From CALAMD01 sp035301025 (GTDB lineage: Bacteria; Bacillota; Bacilli; Bacillales; Amphibacillaceae): DNA of 53,410 nt. The notes beneath the pieces are model-generated. The model did no database searches. It was not told the DNA's origin and saw only the letters and a list, made by a program, of their open reading frames with translations. Numbering within the stretch: position 1 is the first letter of the stretch; each line of letters starts with the position of its first letter. Made by a program: the position numbers and the translations under genes. Shown in pieces: positions 7,716-17,571 of the stretch. The stretch spans positions 1 to 53,410 of the forward strand of contig DATGUV010000034.1 of the NCBI GenBank assembly GCA_035301025.1, written 5' to 3'.

Positions 7716-8795
7716 ATGCGACTAACATTAGATTTACAGTTTTTCGCGGGAGAAAAAACCGAGAAAGCAACTCCGAAAAAAAGAGAAGATGAACGAAAGA
7801 AAGGAAAGGTCGCAAAAAGCCAAGATGTAAATACAGCCATTTTATTATTATTTTCATTCATTGCTTTAGCAGTAATTGGCCCTTTGATGAAAGACCGCAT
7901 GTTAGCCCTTTTTTCCAATGCCTTTACATCATATATTCATTTAGAGGTTACTGTTCATACGATACCAACGTTATTGTTAGAACTATTTATCGAAATGGCT
8001 TATGTTGTTGCGCCTTTAATGCTTGTAGCAATAGTCGCAGCTCTAGCATCGAACTTAATGCAAATTGGATTTCTGTATACGACAGAGCCACTGAAATTTG
8101 ATATAAAGAAAATTGATCCTATGAAGGGAGCAAAGCGGATATTTTCTATTCGCGCTCTTGTTGAGTTATTAAAATCTCTTTTTAAAATTGTATGTATTGG
8201 TGCAGTCACATTTACCGTGATTTGGATCAATAAAGACCATATGATGATGACCGCGTTAAAAGATGTAGATAGTGCTCTCTCATTCTTTGGAAATACAACG
8301 ATTGTAATGGGAATTGCGGCTACAATAGCATTATTATTTTTGGCAGTTTTTGATTATGCTTATCAAAAATATGATTTTGAGAAAAATTTACGAATGAGTA
8401 AACAAGATATTAAAGATGAACATAAAAATATTGAGGGAGACCCTCTTATTCAGTCTAAAATGAAAGAAAAACAACGGGAATTTGCCATGAGACGCATGAT
8501 GAGTGATGTGCCAAGTGCAGACGTAATTATTACAAACCCAACCCACTTTGCAATTGCAGTGAAATATGATGAGGAAAGGGCCAGTGCTCCATATGTTGTT
8601 GCAAAAGGAATTGATCAAGTCGCACTTAAAATACGAGAGGTCGCTAAAGCGCACAATGTCCCGGTGGTGGAAAATAGACAACTTGCCCGAGCATTATATG
8701 ATTCTATCGAAATTCAAGAAGTAATTCCTGAAGAGTTTTATCAAACCGTTGCAGAAATTTTAGCGTATGTTTATCAAATTGACAAAACAATGTAA
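7716..8795 (+). CDS. flhB: Flagellar export switch protein FlhB
   Basis: A 359-residue protein. The N-terminal GEKTEKATPKKREDERKKG precedes four transmembrane segments. The cytoplasmic domain carries the autocleavage motif N274-P275-T276-H277 (ITNPTHFAIAVKYD), then AKGIDQVALKIREVAKAHNV and VVENRQLARALY. Cleavage between N and P underlies the hook-to-filament switch controlled by FliK. ATG 7716 has GGAGGTG at 7703-7709 inside the fliR end. Motif order and length match the family fully. Confidence 0.97.
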   Translation: MRLTLDLQFFAGEKTEKATPKKREDERKKGKVAKSQDVNTAILLLFSFIALAVIGPLMKDRMLALFSNAFTSYIHLEVTVHTIPTLLLELFIEMAYVVAPLMLVAIVAALASNLMQIGFLYTTEPLKFDIKKIDPMKGAKRIFSIRALVELLKSLFKIVCIGAVTFTVIWINKDHMMMTALKDVDSALSFFGNTTIVMGIAATIALLFLAVFDYAYQKYDFEKNLRMSKQDIKDEHKNIEGDPLIQSKMKEKQREFAMRRMMSDVPSADVIITNPTHFAIAVKYDEERASAPYVVAKGIDQVALKIREVAKAHNVPVVENRQLARALYDSIEIQEVIPEEFYQTVAEILAYVYQIDKTM

Positions 8796-8813
8796 GTATC
8801 GGAGGTGTTCATA

Positions 8814-10844
8814 GTGAAAGCAAGAGATTTATCGGTTTTATTAGGGGTAATATTAATTATTATTATGCTTGTAGTTCCACTTCCTGGGTGGTTACTAAGT
8901 ATTTTAATTTTAACAAATATAAGTTTGGCGTTAATTGTTATTTTAGTTTCTATGAATACCCAAGAAGCACTACAATTTTCTATTTTTCCATCTCTTTTAT
9001 TATTACTTACATTGTTTCGTCTCGGACTAAACGTTTCAACAACGAGATCCATTCTTTCTAAAGCAGAAGCTGGGGGGGTCGTAGATACGTTTGGTACGTT
9101 TGTCATTGGAAATAACCCACTCGTTGGTTTTGTCGTCTTTATAATTTTAGTGATTATTCAATTTATCGTTATTACCAAGGGAGCGGAGCGTGTTTCAGAA
9201 GTTGCCGCCAGGTTCACCCTTGATGCTATGCCTGGGAAACAAATGAGTATAGATGCTGATTTAAACGCGGGCCTTATTTCAGAAACTCAAGCAAAAGAAC
9301 GCCGACAAAAAGTTGAAAGTGAAGCAGATTTTTATGGAGCAATGGACGGAGCAAGTAAGTTTGTTAAAGGAGACGCCATTGCAGGCATTATTATTGTTCT
9401 TATTAATATTATATTTGGTTTAATTATCGGAATGGTACAAATGGGCTTCACATTTTCTGAAGCTATTGAGACATACATGCAATTAACTGTTGGGGATGGG
9501 TTAGTTAGTCAGATTCCAGCATTATTAATTGCGACAGCTACTGGTATTGTAGTCACACGGGTAACAACAACTGGAAACCTAGGAAGTGATATCACCGGAC
9601 AACTACTGCAGTATCCAAAGCTATTGTTTATCGCTGCTGGTGCTATATTTCTACTTGGTCTCACACCAATCAATTTCTTTTTAACGACGACGATTGCAGC
9701 TGTCCTAGCGTTTAGTGGATATATGCTTTTACAAAACGAACAAGAAGATGAAGTAGATATGGATGCAATGGAAGAAGAAGCTCAAAGCAGTTCCCTAGAG
9801 TCATCTGAAAATGTCATTGATCTATTAAGTATGGATCCAATTGAATTTGAATTTGGCTATTCGTTAATTCCTTTAGTGGATGCGGATCAAGGAGGAGATT
9901 TACTAGATCGGGTGATTATGATTCGTCGCCAACTAGCTATTGAGCTTGGAATTGTTATTCCAGTTGTGCGTATTAGAGACAACATTCAACTTCATCCAAA
10001 TGAATATCGCTTGAAAATTAAAGGAAATGAAGTGGCGTTTGGAGAGATTATTATTGATCATTATTTAGCAATGACACCTGATATGGAAGACGATCTCGAA
10101 GGAATTGACACGAAAGAACCAGCCTTTGGATTACCTGCAAAATGGATTCGTGAAGAGCAAAAAGATGATGCGGAATTATCTGGATATACCGTTGTCGATC
10201 CACCGTCTGTAGTATCAACACATTTAACTGAAGTCATTAAGCAGCATGCGTACATGTTACTTGGCAGACAAGAAACACAACAATTGATTGATCATTTAAA
10301 GGAAGATTATCCGATTTTAGTAGAAGAAGTTACACCTGATCCATTAAAAATAGGAGATATTCAAAAAGTGTTAGCAAACTTATTAAAGGAAAACGTCTCT
10401 ATTCGAAATTTACCTGTTATTTTTGAGGCACTTGCTGATTATGGAGTGATGACAAATGATCCAGATTTACTTACTGAATATGTGCGACAATCACTATCTC
10501 CACAAATTACAAAACAGTACGCACCTGAAGAAGGAAGTTTAAAAGTTGTTACTGTATCAGGTGGGGTTGAGAAGAAAATAGCTGAGAATATTCAGCAGAC
10601 TGAACATGGAGCATATTTATCCCTTGACCCAGAAAGTCAACAATCAATTATTCAAACCATGCACGAACAACTTGAAAAACTAACATTACAAGAAGAGACA
10701 GCAATCGTTTTATGTACTCCTGCAGTACGTATGCATGTTAAACAGTTAATTGATAGATATTTACCACATGTAGTTGTCTTATCCTACAACGAACTAGAAC
10801 CAACAATTCAAGTTGAAAGTATTGGGGTGGTGAACGCGGCATGA
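8814..10844 (+). CDS. flhA: Flagellar export protein FlhA
   Basis: A 676-residue protein with an N-terminal half of about eight membrane segments. It contains the FHIPEP signature region (RFTLDAMPGKQMSIDADLNA, EADFYGAMDGASKFVKGDAI) and a large cytoplasmic C-terminal domain. FlhA forms the nonameric ring that docks chaperone-substrate complexes below the export gate. GTG 8814 is chosen because GGAGGTG (8801-8807) would be part of the coding sequence with the earlier in-frame GTG 8805. The stop overlaps the flhF start as ATGA. Confidence 0.97.
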   Translation: MKARDLSVLLGVILIIIMLVVPLPGWLLSILILTNISLALIVILVSMNTQEALQFSIFPSLLLLLTLFRLGLNVSTTRSILSKAEAGGVVDTFGTFVIGNNPLVGFVVFIILVIIQFIVITKGAERVSEVAARFTLDAMPGKQMSIDADLNAGLISETQAKERRQKVESEADFYGAMDGASKFVKGDAIAGIIIVLINIIFGLIIGMVQMGFTFSEAIETYMQLTVGDGLVSQIPALLIATATGIVVTRVTTTGNLGSDITGQLLQYPKLLFIAAGAIFLLGLTPINFFLTTTIAAVLAFSGYMLLQNEQEDEVDMDAMEEEAQSSSLESSENVIDLLSMDPIEFEFGYSLIPLVDADQGGDLLDRVIMIRRQLAIELGIVIPVVRIRDNIQLHPNEYRLKIKGNEVAFGEIIIDHYLAMTPDMEDDLEGIDTKEPAFGLPAKWIREEQKDDAELSGYTVVDPPSVVSTHLTEVIKQHAYMLLGRQETQQLIDHLKEDYPILVEEVTPDPLKIGDIQKVLANLLKENVSIRNLPVIFEALADYGVMTNDPDLLTEYVRQSLSPQITKQYAPEEGSLKVVTVSGGVEKKIAENIQQTEHGAYLSLDPESQQSIIQTMHEQLEKLTLQEETAIVLCTPAVRMHVKQLIDRYLPHVVVLSYNELEPTIQVESIGVVNAA

Positions 10845-11989
10845 AACTTAAAAAAATTATAGCACCAACGATGCCTGAAGCGATGCAACGCATTCGAAAA
10901 GAACTAGGACGCAATGCAGTGATCTTACAATCAAAGGAAATCAAAACAGGCGGGATTCTTGGTTTTTTTCAGAAAAAGCAAATGGAAGTAGTTGCTGCTT
11001 TGGATCCAGAACCTTTGCCAAAAGATATTAAGCGTGAGAATGGACACGTACTCGCTGATTCCTTTTCATTAGATGAAAAGAAACGTCCTTCCTACGAATC
11101 AGGAAAAAGTGAACAACCACACATACTAGCTGAACTTAAACAGATGAAAAAACTATTAGAACTTTCTCGTATATCAAAAACGGGTCCTCAATCATTATCA
11201 ATTGATTATACGGTCCCTTATCAATATTTAATCGATCAAGAAGTTGATGCAGATTTGGCCGAAGATATTCTATTATCGATTCAACAAACATGTGATCAAG
11301 ACCTTATTTCAGCTAGAGATATTAAATCATCTGTCCAAAAAGAAATCGCGAGAAGATTAAAAGACGTGAAGACATCGGGAATTACGTTTGATGAGCATAT
11401 TGTCCATTTTATTGGTCCGACTGGAGTAGGAAAAACAACCACTCTAGCAAAAATTGCAGCTAAAGCGAAATTGGAAAACAATAAAAAAGTAGCTTTTATT
11501 ACAACAGATACATATCGAATTGCTGCCATAGAGCAATTAAAAACATATGCACGTATATTGGAAGTTCCTATTAAGGTAGCTTATTCAAAAGTAGAGTATG
11601 ATGAAGCAATTAAAAGTTTTTCTAATTATGATCAGATTTATGTGGATACAGCAGGTAGAAATTATCGAGAACATCAATTTGTAGAAGATGTAACACATTT
11701 AATCGAAGGTGAAGATCGTGATCAAGTGACAATGCTCGTATTATCTTCCTCCTCTAAGGCAAAAGATGTGTTAGCAATCTACGATCAATTTAAACATATT
11801 GGTAACCAATCCGTAATTTTTACAAAAGTTGACGAAACGAGACAATTTGGCAGTTTATTAAACATATCTCTTTTGAAAGATAACCATATTGCTTATATGA
11901 CGAATGGACAAGATGTACCAGATGACGTGATCGAAGCTCACCCAGAATCTATAGCGTCATATGTAATGAGAGGATATGACGATGAGTGA
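10841..11989 (+). CDS. flhF: SRP-type GTPase FlhF
   Basis: A 382-residue protein. The N-terminal B domain begins MKLKKIIAPTMPEAMQRIRK, and the C-terminal NG domain has G1 GPTGVGKTTTLAKIA (about 191-205), TTDTYRIAAIEQLKTYA and DTAGRNYRE. FlhF helps place the flagellar basal body and works with the ATPase FlhG encoded next. It overlaps flhA by 4 bases and flhG by 8. Assignment is clear from the SRP54-like motifs in flagellar context. Confidence 0.96.
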   Translation: MKLKKIIAPTMPEAMQRIRKELGRNAVILQSKEIKTGGILGFFQKKQMEVVAALDPEPLPKDIKRENGHVLADSFSLDEKKRPSYESGKSEQPHILAELKQMKKLLELSRISKTGPQSLSIDYTVPYQYLIDQEVDADLAEDILLSIQQTCDQDLISARDIKSSVQKEIARRLKDVKTSGITFDEHIVHFIGPTGVGKTTTLAKIAAKAKLENNKKVAFITTDTYRIAAIEQLKTYARILEVPIKVAYSKVEYDEAIKSFSNYDQIYVDTAGRNYREHQFVEDVTHLIEGEDRDQVTMLVLSSSSKAKDVLAIYDQFKHIGNQSVIFTKVDETRQFGSLLNISLLKDNHIAYMTNGQDVPDDVIEAHPESIASYVMRGYDDE

Positions 11990-12854
11990 CCAAGCGAATA
12001 AGTTACGCAGGCAGATGAAACAATCTGAAGAAACACCTCGTGAGGCGAAAACCATTTCTTTTGTAAGTGGTAAAGGTGGTGTCGGTAAATCCAATATTGC
12101 AATTAATTTCTCGTTAGAACTATCTAAACTACATTACAAGGTACTCATGATTGACTTAGATGTTGGGATGGGAAACATCGATATTTTGTTAGGGGTACAG
12201 CCAAGGTACACAATTGTAGATATGCTAGAAGAAAATCGTAGTATGGAGTCAATTGTAGAAAAAGGACCTGGAAATCTTTCGTTTATTGCTGGCGGATCAA
12301 GTCTCTCGAATCTCTTTGCATTAAGTGATCATCATATGCATTATTTTTTGTCAGAATTTGGTATACTAGTACAAAAGTATGATTATATTATTTTTGATAT
12401 GGGAGCCGGAATTACAAAAGATAGTCTGTTTTTTATCCTCTCATCAGATGAAGCAATCTTAGTTACAACTCCAGAACCAACGTCTATTACTGACGGCTAT
12501 AGTCTAATTAAACATTTGCATAAAGACGCGCCAACGATGCCTGTCCATGTTGTGATGAATCGATCCTTATCACATAAAAATGGGACTAAAGCACTTCAGC
12601 AGTTTGAACGAGTTGTTCGTAGATTTTTACAACGATCAATCACTAAATTAGCGATCATACCTGATGATAAAGTTGTGAGAGAAGCTGTAATGAATCAACG
12701 GCCTTTTACATTGTATAGGAAGAATTCTAGCGTCTCAAAATCAGTGCAGTCAATGGTACAGCTGTATGTAACAGGACAAGAGGTTTCTTCAACAAAGCAT
12801 CCATTATCCTTTATACATAAAATGAAACATTTCTGGAGAGAGAGGAGTTATTAA
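11982..12854 (+). CDS. flhG: MinD-like ATPase FlhG (YlxH)
   Basis: A 290-residue ParA/MinD-family ATPase. The deviant Walker A is SGKGGVGKSN (residues 29-38), the DLDVGMGN switch follows, and FDMGAGITKDSL is the Walker B region. An N-terminal activator-like stretch (SDQANKLRRQMKQSEE) matches the element that stimulates FlhF GTPase. FlhG controls flagellar number and pattern with FlhF and FliM/FliY. ATG 11982 is chosen over 11976 for its 8-base spacing from GAGAGG. The stop overlaps the cheB start by one base. Confidence 0.95.
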   Translation: MSDQANKLRRQMKQSEETPREAKTISFVSGKGGVGKSNIAINFSLELSKLHYKVLMIDLDVGMGNIDILLGVQPRYTIVDMLEENRSMESIVEKGPGNLSFIAGGSSLSNLFALSDHHMHYFLSEFGILVQKYDYIIFDMGAGITKDSLFFILSSDEAILVTTPEPTSITDGYSLIKHLHKDAPTMPVHVVMNRSLSHKNGTKALQQFERVVRRFLQRSITKLAIIPDDKVVREAVMNQRPFTLYRKNSSVSKSVQSMVQLYVTGQEVSSTKHPLSFIHKMKHFWRERSY

Positions 12855-13903
12855 TGGAAAAGGTTCAAGTACTCGTCATTGATGATTCGGCATTTATGAG
12901 GAAAGTCATTTCTCAATTACTTTCTGAAGACCCTAGGATTCAAGTGATTGCAACTGCACGAAATGGGGAAGATGGACTAAAGAAAATTGAACAATTTCAA
13001 CCAGATGTCGTTACATTAGATGTGGAAATGCCCGTCATGGGTGGCATAACGACCCTTAAGTACATTATGAATAAAACACCTACCCCTGTTGTAATGGTAT
13101 CTAGTATGACAGCTAAAGGTGCCGAGTTAACAGTGAAAGCAATACAATTAGGTGCAATTGATTTTATTCAAAAGCCTTCTGGGCCTATTTCTTTAGATAT
13201 GGATCATATACAAGAAAATATGATTGAAACAGTGATTGCCGCATCAAAGGCCAATGTTAAAGAGAAGAAAGTAAAAAAAATAAAAGTGTTAAAAAATAAA
13301 ACAGAACATCGATTTAATCAGTCCCTTTTTGCAATTGGAACTTCTACAGGTGGTCCAAGAGCACTCCAAGCAGTGCTGACCGCATTACCAGCAGATTTTC
13401 ACGCACCAATTGTAATTGTGCAACATATGCCAGCTCAATTCACAAAATCGCTAGCAGATCGCTTGCATGCATTATCTTCTATTCAGGTGAAAGAAGCTGA
13501 ACATGGAGAATTGCTTCAAAACGGTGTAGCTTACATTGCACCTGGTGGAGAACATATGCATATTAGACAAGTTGGTACAGCATTAGCCATTGAATTAAAT
13601 AAAGAACCGCCAGTACTAGGACACCGCCCATCTGTGAATGTCATGTTAGAATCCATTGCTTCTTTAAAACGCTTAAACAAAATTATCATCATTTTAACGG
13701 GTATGGGCAGAGATGGAACAGCAGGAATTCAACAAATCAAACAAGAAGATCCGAGTGCATTCATCATTGCGGAATCCAAAGAAACAACTGTTGTAGACGG
13801 AATGCCACGATCAGCACTCCAAGCAAATGTCGTGAATGAAGTAGTTCCTCTGCAAAGTGTTTGGAAAGTTATGGTTGGTAGTTTAGATCGAATAGGGAGG
13901 TAG
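12854..13903 (+). CDS. cheB: Chemotaxis methylesterase/glutamine deamidase CheB
   Basis: A 349-residue protein. The receiver domain (1-120) has D10/D11 and phospho-acceptor D56 (VVTLDVEMPVMGG). A Lys-rich linker leads to the esterase domain with catalytic Ser in GTSTGGPRAL (about residue 163), His in IVQHMPAQF, and Asp in LTGMGRDGTAG. CheB demethylates or deamidates chemoreceptors for adaptation and is activated by CheA. ATG 12854 follows GAGAGAGGAG. Full-length, all catalytic residues present. Confidence 0.97.
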   Translation: MEKVQVLVIDDSAFMRKVISQLLSEDPRIQVIATARNGEDGLKKIEQFQPDVVTLDVEMPVMGGITTLKYIMNKTPTPVVMVSSMTAKGAELTVKAIQLGAIDFIQKPSGPISLDMDHIQENMIETVIAASKANVKEKKVKKIKVLKNKTEHRFNQSLFAIGTSTGGPRALQAVLTALPADFHAPIVIVQHMPAQFTKSLADRLHALSSIQVKEAEHGELLQNGVAYIAPGGEHMHIRQVGTALAIELNKEPPVLGHRPSVNVMLESIASLKRLNKIIIILTGMGRDGTAGIQQIKQEDPSAFIIAESKETTVVDGMPRSALQANVVNEVVPLQSVWKVMVGSLDRIGR

Positions 13904-13908
13904 TTTAG

Positions 13909-15936
13909 ATGGATACATCACAATATTTAGATGTTTTTATTGAAGAAAGTGCGGATCATTTAGAAGTATTATACAAACAATTGTTAGAACTTGAAAAACA
14001 TCCTGAGGAAAAAGCAGTTATTGAAGAGATATTTAGAGCTGCTCATACATTAAAAGGAATGGCAGCAACGATGGGATACACTGACTTATCCGATGTTACC
14101 CACCATTTAGAAAATGTGTTCGATAATATTCGTTATAACAAAATATCAGTACATCCAAGCATGGTAGATGTTTTGTTTGAAACGGTAGACTATTTAAATG
14201 AAATTGTAGAAGATATTTCAAGTGGTGGAGAAGGCAAACGTAATGTGACTACTATTTTAGCGAAATTAGAAACTTTGAATCAAGAAGATGTCATGCCTGT
14301 AAAAGATCCTTCTGAAGAAGTGGCTAGTACTATTTTATCAACAAATGAACTGAGCCATATAGAAGAAATAGATGAATTTGAATTAACGATTTTAAAAGAA
14401 TCTATGGAACGTGGATTCTCTAATTATGAGATTCATGTGGAATTAAGTGAGGATTGTCTATTAAAAGGTGCCCGAGTATTTATGGTCTTTGAAGTGTTAG
14501 AGCAACTTGGAGAAGTCATTAAATCTCAACCACCTGTTCATGAGTTAGAAGAAGAGCAGTTTGATCACACGTTTACAGTTTTATATGTATCTAAGCAATC
14601 AAAAGAAGAGATTGAGAAAAGAATTCATAAAGTTTCAGAAATTGTCCATGTTGAAGTTCATCCATTTTCTGTAATAGATTACACAGCTAAGAAACATGAA
14701 GCAGAAGACCAGGCGTTGAAGTTAGAAGAAAATAAACAAGAAGAGACTAAAAAATTAGACCCAACGCAAAGTAAAAAATCGATTTCTCGTAAAACAATAC
14801 GTGTCAATATTGAAAGATTAGATATATTAATGAATTTATTCGAGGAGCTTGTCATTGATCGAGGTAGGTTAGAAACCATTTCATCAGAATTAGATCATGC
14901 AGATTTAAGAGAAACCGTTGAACGGATGACTCGAGTCTCCGGAGATTTACAAAATATTATATTAACTATGCGTATGGTACCTATTGATCAAGTGTTTAAT
15001 CGATTTCCACGAATGATTCGACAACTTGCTCGTGATTTACATAAAAATGTAGAAGTTGAAATCATTGGAGCTGATACAGAACTTGATCGAACAGTTATAG
15101 ATGAAATAGGGGATCCTCTCGTCCATTTAATCCGCAATGCTATGGACCATGGTATCGAAGTTCCTGAACAACGGATTAAAAACGGTAAAAGTGAACAAGG
15201 AACAATTACCCTAGAGGCATACCATAGTGGAAATTATGTCATCATTGAGATTAGTGATGATGGTGCGGGGATTCATAAAGAGAAAGTTCTGGCAAGTGCT
15301 ATTGAAAAAGGTGTAGTGAAGCAAGAAGAAGCGCATTTATTAAATGATCAACAAGTATACGAACTTATTATGGCAAGTGGTTTTTCAACATCGGAAACAA
15401 TTTCAGAAGTCTCAGGCCGAGGTGTTGGATTAGATGTTGTTAAAAATACAATCGAAACGTTAGGTGGAAGTATTTCAATTGATGCTTCTCCAGGTAAAGG
15501 TTCAACATTTTCGATTCAATTGCCCTTAACCTTGTCTATTATTTCTGTCCTACTTGTAGAATTACAGAAAGAAAAATATGCTATCCCATTATCTTCAATT
15601 ATTGAAACAGCAGTCATTCATACGAAAGATATATATAGTGCACACCATCAAAAGGTGATTGACTTCAGAGGTCATGTCGTTCCATTAGTATTTTTACAAT
15701 CTGTATTTGAAGTATCTAAAACAGAGGGTACTTCAGAAGAATACATTTCGGTAGTTATTGTGAAAAAAGGGGATAAATTAGCTGGTCTTGTAGTTGATTC
15801 CTTTATTGGTCAACAAGAAGTTGTATTAAAGTCATTAGGTGCATATTTAACGAATACGTACGCAATCTCTGGAGCAACCATCCTAGGAGATGGGGAAGTT
15901 GCTTTAATTATAGATGGAAATGCACTCATTAAATAA
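13909..15936 (+). CDS. cheA: Chemotaxis histidine kinase CheA
   Basis: A 675-residue protein. Domains are HPt with phospho-His H46 (AAHTLKGMAATMG), a CheY/CheB-binding P2 domain (about 165-260), a Lys/Glu-rich linker, the dimerisation domain (from SRKTIRVNIERLD), an ATPase domain with N box HLIRNAMDHGIE, G1 DDGAGI and G2 GRGVGLDVVKNT, and a C-terminal CheW-like domain. CheA phosphorylates CheY and CheB in the receptor array. ATG 13909 follows GGGAGGTAG, and cheB ends 5 bases before. Confidence 0.97.
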   Translation: MDTSQYLDVFIEESADHLEVLYKQLLELEKHPEEKAVIEEIFRAAHTLKGMAATMGYTDLSDVTHHLENVFDNIRYNKISVHPSMVDVLFETVDYLNEIVEDISSGGEGKRNVTTILAKLETLNQEDVMPVKDPSEEVASTILSTNELSHIEEIDEFELTILKESMERGFSNYEIHVELSEDCLLKGARVFMVFEVLEQLGEVIKSQPPVHELEEEQFDHTFTVLYVSKQSKEEIEKRIHKVSEIVHVEVHPFSVIDYTAKKHEAEDQALKLEENKQEETKKLDPTQSKKSISRKTIRVNIERLDILMNLFEELVIDRGRLETISSELDHADLRETVERMTRVSGDLQNIILTMRMVPIDQVFNRFPRMIRQLARDLHKNVEVEIIGADTELDRTVIDEIGDPLVHLIRNAMDHGIEVPEQRIKNGKSEQGTITLEAYHSGNYVIIEISDDGAGIHKEKVLASAIEKGVVKQEEAHLLNDQQVYELIMASGFSTSETISEVSGRGVGLDVVKNTIETLGGSISIDASPGKGSTFSIQLPLTLSIISVLLVELQKEKYAIPLSSIIETAVIHTKDIYSAHHQKVIDFRGHVVPLVFLQSVFEVSKTEGTSEEYISVVIVKKGDKLAGLVVDSFIGQQEVVLKSLGAYLTNTYAISGATILGDGEVALIIDGNALIK

Positions 15937-15951
15937 AGGGGGATTTTAACG

Positions 15952-16422
15952 ATGTCAGTAGAAGTCGAAGCAAATAAAAAAGTAATTGTTTTTCAATTAA
16001 AAAATGAAGAATATGCGGTTCCCGTAGAACAAGTAAGCTTTATTGAACGGATGGAACCAATTACTCGTGTTCCTAGAGTTGCTTCTTTTGTTAAGGGAGT
16101 CATTAACTTAAGAGGAGTGGTTACACCAATTATTGATGTCCGTAATAGATTTGGAATGCCTGAAAGTGAACATACCGATGCTACGAGAATTATTATCATT
16201 CAGTTTGATGAAATGGAAGTAGGGCTCATTGTTGACGCTGCCAATGATGTAATCGATATTCCGATAAACATTATTGAATCAGCTCCAGAAATTGTTGGAT
16301 CATCTAATGTAGATTATATCGAAGGAGTCGCAAAACTTGATGATCGTTTATTGTTATTATTAAATATCCAAAAAGTGTTAACACCTGAAGATATGAATGA
16401 AATAAAACAAGTTGAAAGTTGA
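15952..16422 (+). CDS. cheW: Chemotaxis coupling protein CheW
   Basis: A 156-residue single CheW domain. It has VIVFQLKNEEYAVPVEQVSF at the start, then VPRVASFVKGVINLRGVVTP and IIDVRNRFGMPE. CheW couples receptors to CheA. Start ATG 15952 with AAAGGGGGAT before it. It is followed by cheC 6 bases after its stop. No unusual features. Confidence 0.97.
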   Translation: MSVEVEANKKVIVFQLKNEEYAVPVEQVSFIERMEPITRVPRVASFVKGVINLRGVVTPIIDVRNRFGMPESEHTDATRIIIIQFDEMEVGLIVDAANDVIDIPINIIESAPEIVGSSNVDYIEGVAKLDDRLLLLLNIQKVLTPEDMNEIKQVES

Positions 16423-16428
16423 GATAAT

Positions 16429-17064
16429 ATGAGTGGAAAACCTTTATCGTCTATCCAAAAAGATGCTTTAAAAGAAATAGGCAACATTGGTGCAGGCAAT
16501 GCCACTACGTCATTGTCAGCTCTCGTTGATAAAAAGATTCAAATGGAAGTTCCTTCTGTCAAAGTCGTTTCCTTTGATGAAATGATGGATGTTATTGGTG
16601 GGTCAGACCAAACAGTAGTCGGCTTATATTTTAGAATTACCGGAGATACTCCTGGGGCAGTATATTTTATTCTGACGATTAAGGAAGCTCAAGCATTACT
16701 TGCGAAGATACTGCCTGACACCCACGTGGACTTACTTCATGAAGGAACACCAAATGAGTATGCATTGTCCGCATTAAAAGAAGTAGGCAACATTGTTACT
16801 GGGTCCTATTTATCTGCCTTATCGGATTTTATGTCATTAAACATGTCTTATTCAATCCCATATTTAAGTGTAGATATGGTAGGAGCTATCATTACTGTTG
16901 GATTACTAGAAATATGTGAAAAAACGGATAATGCAATTATTATTAATACAAATATAGGTGATGAAGAAGATCATCATATCCATGGACAGTTTATCCTTTT
17001 ACCAGACCCAGAAGCTTTTTATACTATTTTTTCATCATTAGGAATACAGACCAATGAAGCATGA
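16429..17064 (+). CDS. cheC: CheY-P phosphatase CheC
   Basis: A 211-residue protein with two CheC phosphatase active sites: the first around E16/N19 (KEIGNIGAGNATTSLS), the second near residue 120 (LKEVGNIVTGSYLSALSDF). CheC dephosphorylates CheY-P and binds CheD, linking receptor deamidation to the level of CheY-P. The weak SD (GAGATAAT) after cheW suggests coupled translation. The 3' end overlaps cheD by 11 bases. This is the same gene pairing as in B. subtilis. Confidence 0.96.
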   Translation: MSGKPLSSIQKDALKEIGNIGAGNATTSLSALVDKKIQMEVPSVKVVSFDEMMDVIGGSDQTVVGLYFRITGDTPGAVYFILTIKEAQALLAKILPDTHVDLLHEGTPNEYALSALKEVGNIVTGSYLSALSDFMSLNMSYSIPYLSVDMVGAIITVGLLEICEKTDNAIIINTNIGDEEDHHIHGQFILLPDPEAFYTIFSSLGIQTNEA

Positions 17065-17548
17065 AAATGTAGTTCGCGTAGGAATATCTGATGTGAATAT
17101 TGTCAAAGCTCCACAATGTATACGAACATCTGGACTAGGATCATGTGTAGGTGTCGTAATATATGATCAACAAAATAAAATAGCTGGATTAGCACATATA
17201 ATGCTCCCCGATTCCACGCTATCTAAACAAAAAGAATTGAATCCATTTAAATTCGCAGATACAGCAATCCCTTATGTAGTGAACAAGTTATGTGAACATG
17301 GTGCTCGGAAGTTTGCATTAAAAGCAAAAGTAGCCGGTGGCGCTCAAATGTTTCAGTTTGAAACAAACTCATCAATGATGCGAATTGGCCCTAGAAATGT
17401 AGAAGCGGTACTAGATCAATTACATAAATATCGAATTCCGTTGATTGCCAAAAGCATAGGTGGTAGCAGTGGCCGGACGATTGAGTTTGATCCTAGTACA
17501 GGGAAATTATTTATACGGACGGTTACTAAAGGTGAATCTATCATTTAA
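17054..17548 (+). CDS. cheD: Chemoreceptor glutamine deamidase CheD
   Basis: A 164-residue protein. The catalytic Cys is C31 in SGLGSCVGVVIYD and the His is H48 in GLAHIMLPDS; the substrate loop KAKVAGGAQMF and the C-terminal IGGSSGRTIEFDPSTGKL are conserved. CheD deamidates receptor glutamines, and CheC-CheY-P competes for it. The start lies inside cheC with no clear SD of its own, implying coupling. Secure identification. Confidence 0.96.
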   Translation: MKHENVVRVGISDVNIVKAPQCIRTSGLGSCVGVVIYDQQNKIAGLAHIMLPDSTLSKQKELNPFKFADTAIPYVVNKLCEHGARKFALKAKVAGGAQMFQFETNSSMMRIGPRNVEAVLDQLHKYRIPLIAKSIGGSSGRTIEFDPSTGKLFIRTVTKGESII

Positions 17549-17571
17549 TTGTGATGAAGGAGGATAACAAT